64,000 nucleotides of DNA from VRUE01 sp963822295 (GTDB lineage Bacteria > Actinomycetota > Thermoleophilia > Solirubrobacterales > 70-9): the NCBI GenBank assembly GCA_963822295.1, contig CAWGHD010000002.1:682001-746000 (forward strand), given 5' to 3'. The position numbers and the translations under genes are program-made. Below are positions 1 to 7,734 of the stretch, piece by piece (the first letter of the stretch is position 1; the number at the start of each line of letters is the position of its first letter). Below the pieces are notes generated by a model. It saw nothing but the letters and a program-made list of their open reading frames with translations, was not told where the DNA came from and searched no databases.

Positions 1-767
1 AGCTCGGGGCGGCGGGAGGCGAGGGCGGCCATCAGCACCGCGTGCGCCTGACGCCGGGCGGAGCGGTGCTGGCGCTGGTGGTGCGCCGCGAGCCGCTGGC
101 CGGCGATCTGCATCGCGATCTCCGGGTCGTTGGCTTCGTCGGGGATCGCCACCTCGCCGTAGCTGCGCCCGATCATCAGGTCGCGCCCGTCGTCGTGGAG
201 GGAGGCGGTGGCGGCGAGGACGATCTCACCCATCCGGCTGTCGCCGGAGGGCACCAGGAGGGCGAGGCGGCTGTCCTCGACCCGGTAGACGGTGCCGCCG
301 AGCGGGGCGGCCGACTGGACGAGCAGGTGCGCGACGCGGCGCAGCAGCTCGTCGCCGGCGGCGTACCCGAAGCTGTCGTTGTAGGCCTGCAGCCCGTCGA
401 GGTCGAAGAGCAGCAGGACCCGCCTGTCGCCCGGGCTCGCCAGCGCCATTTCGATGTCGGTCTGGAGCTGCAGCCGGTTGTTGAGGCCGGTGACCCGGTC
501 GCTGAGCGCGTTGCGGGTGTGCTCCTCGAGCACCCCGTGCTGGCGGCGCGCGGTCTGCACCATCCAGACGAAGACGGTCCCGATCAGCGCCAGCGCCAGC
601 CAGAAGACCCCCGCGGGGACCTTCTGCTGGAGGTGGTCGAAGACGAGCAGGGCGATCGCGACAACGGCGAACGCGACCGGGCCGGCGACGGATCGCCAGC
701 CCCGCGGGCCGGTGATTTCAAACCAGATTTCCCGCAGGCGCTCTTCTATCGCGTCGAACCTGCCCAC
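1..767 (-). CDS. Membrane-anchored GGDEF-domain protein, C-terminus beyond the window
   Basis: On the reverse strand one frame stays open from a GTG start to the window edge. After about 35 residues come two hydrophobic segments separated by a short polar loop. A linker containing LSDRVTGLNNRLQLQTDIEM follows, which is the usual entry to a GGDEF domain, then the LLLFDLDGLQAYNDSFGYAAG core. The signature loop reads SYGEVAIP instead of GGEEF, so diguanylate cyclase activity is doubtful and the domain may be a degenerate sensor. The frame continues with RRQAHAVLMAALASRRPE into sequence outside the window, where a second output domain is possible. The start is uncertain: GTG was chosen because no ATG lies upstream in frame. 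Confidence 0.7.
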   Translation of the reverse strand, partial: MGRFDAIEERLREIWFEITGPRGWRSVAGPVAFAVVAIALLVFDHLQQKVPAGVFWLALALIGTVFVWMVQTARRQHGVLEEHTRNALSDRVTGLNNRLQLQTDIEMALASPGDRRVLLLFDLDGLQAYNDSFGYAAGDELLRRVAHLLVQSAAPLGGTVYRVEDSRLALLVPSGDSRMGEIVLAATASLHDDGRDLMIGRSYGEVAIPDEANDPEIAMQIAGQRLAAHHQRQHRSARRQAHAVLMAALASRRPE

Positions 768-855
768 GTTGCCTGTGTATCGACGCCTGAGGCGTTGGGC
801 AAGAGCGGCGCGGACGATTGGTGTAATTCGCCCAGAATCGGGCCCGGGAGGACGC

Positions 856-1632
856 TCAGCGGACCCAGCAGTTACGGGCCAGGCTGCTGGTGATCCGCTG
901 CCCGTTTGAGAAGGTGAAACTGCCCCGTGCGAGGGTGAAGATCGCGCCCGGGAACCCGGCGGGAGCCGCGCACTTCGCGCTCAGGAAGCTGCGTTCCTCA
1001 CCCTGGAATTCGTAACGGCGGCCAAAGGTGAGATCGATATCGGAGACGTAGCCGAGCTCGGAGGCGATCTTGGGGATGCGGGCGACGAAGATCGTCCCGA
1101 ATGTGCCGCTCTTCACCCGCACGATCCTGAAGGTGAGGACGAAGGCGACCTGCACCGGGCGCGACCCGTATATGTGCAGCAGGAGGGCCGGTTTGCCTTC
1201 CTTGCTCGAGTTGAAGGCGAGCGCGTCGCCGTCGACCAGCACCTTGTCGAGCCCCGGAAAGGCCACGACGGCTTTGAACTGGCCCTTGCCGACGCGCGAC
1301 CCCCCGCAGCGTTCGAGCGCCGTCTCCGAGGTCGTCGATTCGATTTCGGACCTCTCGCAGATCGGCAGCCCGCGGGTCGAGACCCGGCCGTAGCGATTGA
1401 CGGCGATCGCGATCTTGCGCACCTGCGGCGGCCGGTTGCCGTCGGCGGTCCCGATCGAGCCGCTCACCTGCATCGTCACCGGCGCGACCTCCTGGCGGGG
1501 CAGGTCCTTGGGCGCCAGTTTCCCGTCGAAGGCGAGGCGCAGGTTGCCCCGCTGCGTGAACTCGGCGCTGGCGAGGCCGGCGCAGGCAAGAGCCGTGATC
1601 GCGAGGCTGAGTGGGATTGCGATTCGTCTCAT
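856..1632 (-). CDS. Secreted protein of unknown function, paralogue of the gene ending at 38054
   Basis: A 258-residue protein with a clear signal peptide (MRRIAIPLSLAITALACAGL, cleavage near ASA). The mature part is predicted beta-rich and has no family I recognise. A central stretch with ICERSEIESTT followed by a CGGSRVGKG-like segment matches the secreted protein encoded upstream of the TetR gene near 38.9 kb (VCRAGQLEATT, then CGGAIVGRG). Both also share the order of an acidic N-terminal segment, a PKI motif near residue 190 and a C-terminal segment ending in a lone cysteine (NCWVR here, RPCTVRDR there). The cysteines suggest disulfides outside the cell. The function is unknown; it is a lineage-specific family by inference. 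Confidence 0.75.
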   Translation of the reverse strand: MRRIAIPLSLAITALACAGLASAEFTQRGNLRLAFDGKLAPKDLPRQEVAPVTMQVSGSIGTADGNRPPQVRKIAIAVNRYGRVSTRGLPICERSEIESTTSETALERCGGSRVGKGQFKAVVAFPGLDKVLVDGDALAFNSSKEGKPALLLHIYGSRPVQVAFVLTFRIVRVKSGTFGTIFVARIPKIASELGYVSDIDLTFGRRYEFQGEERSFLSAKCAAPAGFPGAIFTLARGSFTFSNGQRITSSLARNCWVR

Positions 1633-1709
1633 GGCTCCAGAATTGATGTTACGCCGGGCCCGGCTGAGCTCAGCCCGCCGTTGTGTTGTGCCGGGATTAG
1701 GGTTCGGGC

Positions 1710-2111
1710 ATGGACATGGGCCTGAGCCGAGGGGCGGTCGAGTCGTGGGTCGCCGGCTACGAGCAGGCCTGGCGCTCCGCCGGGACCGGTTCGCTCGGCG
1801 AGCTCTTCGAGGAGGGGGCGGTCTACCGGATGTCTCCCTACGGGGAGCCGGCGACCGGCCTCGAGCAGATCGCCGCCCTCTGGGAGCGGGAGCGCGAGGG
1901 GCCCGACGAGGAGTTCGCGATGACCCGCGAGGTCGTCGCCGTCGAGGGTGAGACCGCGGTGGTCCGGGTCGAGGTCTCCTACGGCGACGGCGGCGAGTAC
2001 CGCGACCTCTGGGTCATCCGCCTCGGCGCCGACGGGCGCTGCCGGGAATTCGAGGAGTGGCCGTTCTGGCCGGGCCGGCCGATCGTCGCCGACGAGAGAG
2101 GAACCCGATGA
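1710..2111 (+). CDS. SnoaL/NTF2-like small protein
   Basis: A 133-residue protein with the layout of the NTF2-like fold: an N-terminal helix with WVAGYEQAWRSAG, a short segment with LFEEGAVYRMSPYGEPATG, then beta strands (VVRVEVSYGDGGEYRDLWVIRL). The family holds isomerases, dehydratases and non-enzymatic ligand binders, so substrate cannot be stated. Its stop overlaps the ATG of the YjbQ gene (ATGA), so the two are translationally coupled. The start is the first ATG and lies soon after the divergent secreted-protein gene. Confidence 0.7.
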   Translation: MDMGLSRGAVESWVAGYEQAWRSAGTGSLGELFEEGAVYRMSPYGEPATGLEQIAALWEREREGPDEEFAMTREVVAVEGETAVVRVEVSYGDGGEYRDLWVIRLGADGRCREFEEWPFWPGRPIVADERGTR

Positions 2112-2569
2112 GATCGCACACCGCGTACATGACCTTCGAGACGAGCGGGAGGCGGGAGCTGATCCGGATCACCGAGGAGGTGCAGGCGGCGGTCGAGGCG
2201 GCCGGCATCTCCGAGGGGATGGTTCTCGTCTCCGCGATGCACATCACCGCCGGCGTCTGGGTAAACGACGACGAGCCCGGCCTGCACGAGGACGTCCTCG
2301 AGTGGCTCGACAAGGTCGCGCCGCCGAGCTGGAAGCCCCCCGACGGCGAGGTCGCCGCGGAGCTGCTTCCCGAGGGGGGCGACTACCGCCACCATCGCGG
2401 CGGAGAGGACAACGGCGACGCCCACCTCAAGAACCTCCTCGTCCACCACCAGGCGATCGTCCCGGTCACCGACGGCCGGCTCGACCTCGGCCCCTGGCAG
2501 CAGGTCTTCTACTGCGAGTTCGACGGCGGCCGCCCGAAGCGGCTCGTGATCAAGGCGATCGGGGATTGA
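2108..2569 (+). CDS. YjbQ/UPF0047 family protein
   Basis: A 153-residue protein matching the YjbQ (UPF0047) family: the opening with ELIRITEEV, then the SAMHITAGVWVNDDEPGLHEDVLEWL stretch (H and N/D residues of the proposed metal site), the NGDAHLKNLLVHHQAIVPV segment and LDLGPWQQVFYCEFDG near the end. Members form compact trimers; weak thiamine-phosphate-synthase activity has been reported for some, but the physiological role is not settled. The ATG at the stop of the previous gene was preferred over an upstream ATG because the homology begins there and GAGAGAGG lies about ten bases before it. Confidence 0.85.
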   Translation: MRSHTAYMTFETSGRRELIRITEEVQAAVEAAGISEGMVLVSAMHITAGVWVNDDEPGLHEDVLEWLDKVAPPSWKPPDGEVAAELLPEGGDYRHHRGGEDNGDAHLKNLLVHHQAIVPVTDGRLDLGPWQQVFYCEFDGGRPKRLVIKAIGD

Positions 2570-2605
2570 CGGCGGAGCGCCTTCGAGCTCTGCGCCCAGC
2601 CCGCC

Positions 2606-3466
2606 TCAGCGCTCGTCGTCGGCGTCGCGCTTGCGCTCGCCCGGATGGGCGATTCGCTGCGCCGCTTCCCGTCCCGCGGCGAGCGCCTCCTCCGTCACCG
2701 CGGAGACGCCCTCGCTCGGCTTGCCGCCGACGATGTCGCGGAAGGCGTTCTTGAACCTTTCGGTGCGGCGGCCGACGTGGAAGCGCTCCTCCGCCTTCGC
2801 CTCCTTGTCGGGCCGGCGCTCTCCGTAGCGCCGCCGTCCCCAGGGCGAGCCGGGCTTGCCGATCCGCAGGGCTCCGTACAGCGCGACCGGGAAGACGAAG
2901 AAGCCGATCGTCCCGTGCAGCGTCCGCTGCTTGAGGAAGCAGATCGTGACAGCGGAGAAGACGATCGCCGCGGTGACGATGCTGCCGATCGTCGTGTCGA
3001 GGGAGCCGGTCTCGAAGCTGAACGGGCTGTAGCCGAGCAGGATCAGCCCCATCGCCGAGGCGGCGATCACGGTGGCGTCGATCGAGCTGCGCCCCTCCTC
3101 GGCCCAGTACACGTCTTCGAGGTACACCCAGAGGGCGAACTCGTCGATCGTCAGGCCCATGCCGACGCCGAAGGCCAGCGCGCAGATCTCGAGATAGGGG
3201 CTTTCGCCCAGGGCGGCGAAGCCGACGGCGCCGGCGGCCATCATCGTCACGATTCCGAAGACGAGGTGGTGGACGTGGACGCCGCTCTCGCTGACGACGC
3301 TGCCGGGCCACCAGGGGACCCGCGGGCTGCGCATCAGCCGGGTGCTCATCCTGATGAAGGAGAAGGAGAGGATGAAGCCGACCAGGACGAGGAAGATCCC
3401 CTGCTTGTCATCGGCGGCGATCTGGTCCTGCCAGAAGTCGCTGAGGATGGAGGCATGCTCGATCAT
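2606..3466 (-). CDS. Multi-pass membrane protein of unknown function
   Basis: A 286-residue protein with about six hydrophobic segments in its first 200 residues and a basic, arginine/lysine/glutamate-rich cytoplasmic tail. A histidine pair after the second segment (SESGVHVHHLVFG) and the acidic motif GMGLTIDEFALWVYLEDVYW are the most distinctive parts and could bind a metal or cofactor. The frame runs farther upstream, but the start was set at the ATG that overlaps the stop of the neighbouring membrane-protein gene (ATGA), because the upstream extension is low-complexity and overlaps that gene. Unknown function; membrane location is well supported. Confidence 0.7.
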   Translation of the reverse strand: MIEHASILSDFWQDQIAADDKQGIFLVLVGFILSFSFIRMSTRLMRSPRVPWWPGSVVSESGVHVHHLVFGIVTMMAAGAVGFAALGESPYLEICALAFGVGMGLTIDEFALWVYLEDVYWAEEGRSSIDATVIAASAMGLILLGYSPFSFETGSLDTTIGSIVTAAIVFSAVTICFLKQRTLHGTIGFFVFPVALYGALRIGKPGSPWGRRRYGERRPDKEAKAEERFHVGRRTERFKNAFRDIVGGKPSEGVSAVTEEALAAGREAAQRIAHPGERKRDADDER

Positions 3467-4212
3467 GCCGTTGGCGGCGCCGGGTTGAAGCCCGGCCGTT
3501 CTCCGTCGCGCTCGCCGATCAGGTCGACGGTGAGCAGCACTGCGGCGACCGCGTAGAACGGGGTGACGAGGATGTTGGCCCCGGCGTCGGTGAGCCAGGC
3601 GGCGAGCAGCGACTCGCCCAGCAGGTCGTGGGCGAGCAGGGTCGCCAGGTGGGTGAGGACGTCGCTGAGGATCTCGATCGGGATCAGGATCGCGGCCACC
3701 GCCCAGAAGCGCCCGCGGACGAGGGAGGCGCTGCGGCGCAGCGATTCGCGCGCGGTTCGTCCCTCGATCTCCGCCACCGGCGCCGCCAGCCCGAGGTAGA
3801 CGAAGGCCAGCACGCCCGGCACGAAGAAGAGGGCGAGGCCGGCGGCGACGAGCAGGACGAAGATCAGGTCGACGGCGATCAGGCGGCGGTAGCTGATCAT
3901 CCGCGCCACCTCGCGCAGCGACGGCGCCCGGCCCTCGTGCGGGTGGGTGAGCGCGATCGAGGCCGCGCCCGCGTAGAAGACCTCGCCGAGCAGCCCCGTC
4001 GTCGCGAGGGCCATGACGGCGGTGACGAGCAGGAAGACCTTGATCCCGCTGTCGAGGTCGAACGACGTCACGTCGGCGTGGACGGGGATCGCGTGGATCA
4101 GCCCGATCGGGACGAAGACGATGACCGCGAGCGGCACCAGGGTGCGCGCCCAACTGCGGTAGGTGCTCGCGATCCTCGCGTAGAGGGAGAGCGTCGGCCC
4201 CAGGCTGCTCAC
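3463..4212 (-). CDS. Multi-pass membrane protein
   Basis: A 249-residue protein with about six transmembrane segments. After the first segment comes a polar loop, then pairs of hydrophobic helices and an EIEGRTARESLRRSASLVRG segment resembling the YhgE/DUF975-like membrane proteins, where a conserved basic amphipathic helix precedes a transmembrane pair. The C-terminal tail is short and cytoplasmic. It overlaps the next gene on this strand by four bases, so the two are probably made together. I cannot assign a transported or bound substrate. Confidence 0.6.
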   Translation of the reverse strand: MSSLGPTLSLYARIASTYRSWARTLVPLAVIVFVPIGLIHAIPVHADVTSFDLDSGIKVFLLVTAVMALATTGLLGEVFYAGAASIALTHPHEGRAPSLREVARMISYRRLIAVDLIFVLLVAAGLALFFVPGVLAFVYLGLAAPVAEIEGRTARESLRRSASLVRGRFWAVAAILIPIEILSDVLTHLATLLAHDLLGESLLAAWLTDAGANILVTPFYAVAAVLLTVDLIGERDGERPGFNPAPPTA

Positions 4213-4213
4213 C

Positions 4214-4540
4214 TCAGCGCCGCCGCCCCGACCTGACCCGGCCGCGGGCTTCGAGCTTCCCCTGCGCGGATTCCGAGGCCGGGACCTTCTTAACCTGGCG
4301 CAGGTCCGGGATCAGAAGCTCTTCGGCGCAGCGCCGGTGCCAGTGATGATGCTCGGTGCCCCCGAGCCGGTGCACGTACTGGACCACCGTGTGCTCGTCG
4401 CCGATCTCGATGTCGCCATGGCAGCCGGGGCAGCGGTAGAGCTTGCGGGCGACGCCGCGGATCAGCCAGGCCTCGTCCCCCTCGTCGGTGAGTCCGCGAA
4501 GGCTCCAGCGCTTGCTGGGGAGCCCGGCGGTATCGGTCAT
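4214..4540 (-). CDS. Small zinc-binding-type protein
   Basis: A 108-residue protein. A CPGCH pair near residue 38 and HHHWHRRCAEELL near residue 65 form a plausible zinc site of mixed Cys/His ligands, a pattern seen in small actinobacterial proteins often labelled ATP/GTP-binding without proof. The C-terminal third is basic (RQVKKVP, ending RVRSGRRR), so nucleic-acid contact is possible. It starts with an ATG inside the stop of the upstream membrane-protein gene. Function unknown. Confidence 0.6.
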   Translation of the reverse strand: MTDTAGLPSKRWSLRGLTDEGDEAWLIRGVARKLYRCPGCHGDIEIGDEHTVVQYVHRLGGTEHHHWHRRCAEELLIPDLRQVKKVPASESAQGKLEARGRVRSGRRR

Positions 4541-4923
4541 CGTCTCTTCGAGAGCCAGGCGAACCCGGCGGCCATCGCCAGGTTGGCGACGCCGGCGAGG
4601 CGCAGGCCGGCCTTGGCGCCGGGCCTGCTCACGGCCGGCGACCCGGCCCAGAGGGCGTCGGTGGCGATCTCGGTCCCGCGCAGCCAGGCGAGGGCCCACC
4701 AGTCGCGCTGCTCGCCCCGTGCCTCGGCGACCGCGTGGGCGGCCGCGAAGGTGAGCCAGATCGGGCCGCAGCGCTGGAAGAGGCGCGCCGCGTCGGGAGA
4801 GGGCTCGTCGTGCCCGAGGACGCGGAGGGTCGCCTCGGGGGCGAGGATCGCCCCTGTGCCGAGGGCGATGTCGAAGGCGATCATGTTGCGGTTGGTGAGG
4901 ACGAGCGCGTCTTCGAGCGTCAT
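4537..4923 (-). CDS. Small integral membrane protein
   Basis: A 128-residue protein with about four hydrophobic segments. It begins MTLEDALVLTNRNMIAFDIALG, carries the segment GPIWLTFAAAHAVAEARG and ends in SKRR. The upstream extension of the frame overlaps the start region of the divergent RpiR gene, so the internal ATG was preferred. No family recognised; the repeated small/hydrophobic pattern resembles DUF4267-like membrane proteins, weakly. It overlaps the zinc-site protein by four bases. Confidence 0.55.
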   Translation of the reverse strand: MTLEDALVLTNRNMIAFDIALGTGAILAPEATLRVLGHDEPSPDAARLFQRCGPIWLTFAAAHAVAEARGEQRDWWALAWLRGTEIATDALWAGSPAVSRPGAKAGLRLAGVANLAMAAGFAWLSKRR

Positions 4924-4984
4924 TTGCAGCGCCCATCCAACCAGATCGGAAGGGAAAGGACGAGGCCCGGAGAAAAGGACGGCC

Positions 4985-5845
4985 GTGACCAAGACCGCAA
5001 CCAAGGCCCCCGCCCAGCAAAAGAGCCTCTCCGAGTACATCCAGGAGAGGTTCGACGAGTTCTCCCGTTCTCAGAAAGACGTCGCCCGTTACATCGTCGA
5101 TCATCTCGACGAGGCGGCCTTCCTCACAGCCGAGGAGCTGGCCCGGAGAGCGAGCACCTCCTCATCGACGGTGGTGCGCTTCTCCCAGGCCCTCGGCTTC
5201 GAGGGATATCCGGAGCTGCAGCAGGCGGCGATCGAGGAGTACAGGAACTCGATCGCGTCTGCCGGCACCGGGACCGCCGGCAACGGCGCGCTCTTCTCCT
5301 TCGACCACTCCGAGCTCGAGGGCAGCCTCGGCGCCGACCACGCCAACCTCGAGGAAACCGCTCGCAACCTGACCCGCGAGCAGGTCGACGGCGCCGTCGC
5401 GGCGCTGGCCGAGTCGCAGCGCATCGTGATCGTCGGCGTCGACCAGATGGCCTTCTTCGCCAGCTACCTGCGCCACACCCTGAGCCTGCTCGACATCCGC
5501 TCCGAGATCGTCGCCAGCACCGGCGGCGAGTCGCTCCAGCGACTCGGGCGGATCGACGACGAGACCCTGGTCATCGTCCTCTCCTCCGGCCGCGCCCACC
5601 CGCTGCTGCTGCGGGCCATGAAGCTCGCCCTGCACCGCAGCGCCAAGACGCTGGCGATCTCCGACGCCTCGATGTCGGAGGTGGGGGAAAACGCGGAACA
5701 GACGCTCTACTACTCCTCCAACAGCCCCTCCTTCGCCCGCTCCAACACGGCGCTGATGGCGCTGGTCCAGGCACTCGCCTACGGGCTGTATGCACGCGAC
5801 GAAGCGGCTCACAAAGACCGCATCCGCGCCTACAAACTGAAGTAA
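4985..5845 (+). CDS. RpiR/MurR family transcriptional regulator (HTH plus SIS domain)
   Basis: A 286-residue regulator. Residues about 10-85 carry the RpiR-type helix-turn-helix (SEYIQERFDEFSRSQKDVARYI, then TAEELARRASTSSSTVVRFSQALGFEGYPEL). Residues about 130-270 form a SIS sugar-phosphate-binding domain with the loops IVGVDQMA and VIVLSSGRAHPLL. Such proteins sense phosphosugars and usually regulate nearby sugar genes, but no sugar operon adjoins here. The GTG start is favoured by a GGAGAAAAGGA ribosome site a few bases upstream; the frame is open farther upstream but without homology. A small NTF2-like gene follows within ten bases. Confidence 0.85.
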   Translation: MTKTATKAPAQQKSLSEYIQERFDEFSRSQKDVARYIVDHLDEAAFLTAEELARRASTSSSTVVRFSQALGFEGYPELQQAAIEEYRNSIASAGTGTAGNGALFSFDHSELEGSLGADHANLEETARNLTREQVDGAVAALAESQRIVIVGVDQMAFFASYLRHTLSLLDIRSEIVASTGGESLQRLGRIDDETLVIVLSSGRAHPLLLRAMKLALHRSAKTLAISDASMSEVGENAEQTLYYSSNSPSFARSNTALMALVQALAYGLYARDEAAHKDRIRAYKLK

Positions 5846-5854
5846 CCGCGAGCA

Positions 5855-6271
5855 ATGTCGCCGCTGAAGCTGGTCGCTGAGCTGCACCGGCGCCAGAGCG
5901 AGATGTACGCGGGCGGGCCGGTGGAGCCGGTTCTGGAGCTGCTCGCGGCGGACATCGTCTGGCACGTTCCGGGTGAGACCCCGATCTCGGGAGACCATCG
6001 CGGCACGGAGCAGGTGGTCGACTACTTCGAGAAGCGCAGCCGGCTCACCGAGGAGACGACGCGGATTCGGCGCGGAGAATCGATCTTCGAAGGCGAGGCG
6101 GTGGCCCAGTTCATCGATGTGAGCGCCGTGCTCGACGGCAGGGAGGTGACCTGGCAGACGATCGGCGTGTACCGCATCGACCTCGAGCATTCTCGGATCC
6201 GCGAGGTCTGGCTCGTCCCCCTCGACCTCGCCACCTTCAACCGCATCTTTAATATGGATCGCGATGGCTGA
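5855..6271 (+). CDS. SnoaL-like/ketosteroid-isomerase-fold protein
   Basis: A 138-residue protein with the NTF2-like plan: helix (LVAELHRRQSEMYAGG), the strand-turn LLAADIVWHVPGETPISGDHRG, and alternating strands (VAQFIDVSAVLDGREVTWQTIGVYRID). The WHVPG..P.SG.HRG motif is typical of the SnoaL-like group. The substrate is unknown. Its end overlaps the start of pdxS by eight bases, so it is probably cotranscribed with pdxST and may be translationally coupled, but a link to vitamin B6 is not established. Confidence 0.75.
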   Translation: MSPLKLVAELHRRQSEMYAGGPVEPVLELLAADIVWHVPGETPISGDHRGTEQVVDYFEKRSRLTEETTRIRRGESIFEGEAVAQFIDVSAVLDGREVTWQTIGVYRIDLEHSRIREVWLVPLDLATFNRIFNMDRDG

Positions 6272-7151
6272 GCGCGCGACATTCCGGGTCAAGACCGGCC
6301 TTGCCGAGATGTTGAAGGGCGGGGTGATCATGGACGTGGTGACCCCGGAGCAGGCGAAGATCGCCGAGCAGGCGGGCGCCTGCGCGGTGATGGCGCTCGA
6401 GCGGGTGCCGGCGGACATCCGCAGGGACGGCGGCGTCGCCCGCATGTCCGACCCGACGATGATCAGCGGGATCCAGGAGGCGGTGACGATCCCGGTGATG
6501 GCGAAGGCGCGGATCGGCCACTTCGCGGAGGCCCAGGTGCTGCAGGCGCTCGACGTCGACTACATCGACGAGTCCGAGGTGCTGACGCCGGCCGACGAGG
6601 CCCATCACATCGACAAGTTCGCCTTCGAGATCCCCTTCGTCTGCGGCGCGACCAACCTCGGCGAGGCGCTGCGGCGGCTCGGCGAGGGAGCGGCGATGAT
6701 CCGCTCCAAGGGTGAGGCCGGGACCGGCAACGTGGTCGAGGCGGTCCGCCACATGCGTGGGATCACCTCCGGCATCAAGCGGCTCGCGCAGCTCGGCCCC
6801 GAGGAGCTCGCCGCGGCCGCGAAAGAGCACCAGGCCCCGCTCGAGGTCGTGCGCGAGGTCGCCGACACCGGGCGGCTGCCGGTCCCGCTTTTCTGCGCCG
6901 GCGGCATCGCGACCCCGGCCGACGCGGCGCTGATGATGCAGCTCGGCGCCGAGGGCAACTTCGTCGGCTCCGGGATCTTCAAGAGCGCCGACCCCGAGCG
7001 GCGCGCCCGCGCGATCGTCGAGGCGACCACCCATCACGACGATCCCGAGCGGGTGGCGGCGGCCTCGACCGGGCTCGGCGAGGCGATGCCGGGGCTCGAG
7101 ATCGACGACCTGGCGGCGGCCGACGCGCTGCTCCAAAACCGCGGGGCCTGA
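6264..7151 (+). CDS. pdxS: Pyridoxal 5'-phosphate synthase lyase subunit PdxS
   Basis: PdxS builds pyridoxal 5'-phosphate from ribose 5-phosphate, glyceraldehyde 3-phosphate and ammonia supplied by PdxT. The 295-residue length is normal. Typical signatures are GLAEMLKGGVIMDVV near the start (lysine-bearing first active site), CAVMALERVPADIRRDGGVARM, VMAKARIGHFAEAQVLQALDVDYIDESEVLTPAD, and the phosphate-binding GEAGTGNVVEAVRH and PADAALMMQLGAEGNFVGSGIF segments. The ATG was chosen because MAERATFRVKTGLAEML is the family N-terminus. pdxT follows immediately, as expected for the PdxST complex. Confidence 0.96.
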   Translation: MAERATFRVKTGLAEMLKGGVIMDVVTPEQAKIAEQAGACAVMALERVPADIRRDGGVARMSDPTMISGIQEAVTIPVMAKARIGHFAEAQVLQALDVDYIDESEVLTPADEAHHIDKFAFEIPFVCGATNLGEALRRLGEGAAMIRSKGEAGTGNVVEAVRHMRGITSGIKRLAQLGPEELAAAAKEHQAPLEVVREVADTGRLPVPLFCAGGIATPADAALMMQLGAEGNFVGSGIFKSADPERRARAIVEATTHHDDPERVAAASTGLGEAMPGLEIDDLAAADALLQNRGA

Positions 7152-7152
7152 C

Positions 7153-7734
7153 CTGCGCGTCGGCGTCCTAGCGCTGCAGGGGGGATTCGAAGCCCACCTG
7201 CGGATGTTCCGGGCGCTCGGTGCCGAGGCGATCGAGGTTCGCGTCGCGGCGGACGCCGACGGCGTCGACGGGCTCGTCATTCCCGGCGGCGAGAGCACGA
7301 CGATCGCCAAGGGGATCGAGTCGGCGGGCCTGGAGCCGGCGATCCGCGCCCACCACGAGGCCGGCCGGCCGGTGCTCGGCACCTGCGCGGGAATGATCGT
7401 CTGCGACGACGCCCACCTCGGCCTGATCGACGCGACCACCGAGCGCAACGCCTTCGGCCGCCAGCGCCAGAGCTTCGAGGCCGACATCGCGGTCGAGGGG
7501 ATCGGCGACGAGCCGCTGCGCGCCGTCTTCATCCGCGCCCCCTGGGTGCGGAGACAGGGGCCGGCCGTCGAGACGCTGGCCTCCTACGACGGGCACCCGG
7601 TGGCGATCCGCGGCGAAGGCGTCCTCGCCTGCGCCTTCCACCCGGAGCTGACCGACGACCCGCGGCTGCACGCGCTCTTCATGGCAATGACCACGACATC
7701 GCTCGAGCGAGAGCGCGAGGAGGCGGAGAGTTGA
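7153..7734 (+). CDS. pdxT: Pyridoxal 5'-phosphate synthase glutaminase subunit PdxT
   Basis: PdxT hydrolyses glutamine and channels ammonia to PdxS. The protein shows GGESTTI, the nucleophile cysteine in GTCAGMIV, and the His-Glu pair in AFHPELTDD near the end. The family N-terminus RVGVLALQGGFEAHLRMF begins well upstream of the first ATG in this frame. No ATG, GTG or TTG precedes it in frame, so a CTG two bases after the pdxS stop is the best start (LRVGVLALQG), giving 193 residues. GGGG lies just upstream as a weak ribosome site. The non-canonical start suggests translation by termination-reinitiation after pdxS. Confidence 0.92.
   Translation: MRVGVLALQGGFEAHLRMFRALGAEAIEVRVAADADGVDGLVIPGGESTTIAKGIESAGLEPAIRAHHEAGRPVLGTCAGMIVCDDAHLGLIDATTERNAFGRQRQSFEADIAVEGIGDEPLRAVFIRAPWVRRQGPAVETLASYDGHPVAIRGEGVLACAFHPELTDDPRLHALFMAMTTTSLEREREEAES

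Noticed and set aside
42..893. Forward-strand open frame of 283 residues
   Set aside because: It is the antisense shadow of the GGDEF gene and its promoter; composition is Gly/Val/Asp-rich with no homology.
3467..4153. N-terminal extension of the 286-residue membrane protein
   Set aside because: The extension is Arg/Pro-rich and overlaps a membrane-protein gene on the same strand in another frame; the ATGA overlap gives a better start.
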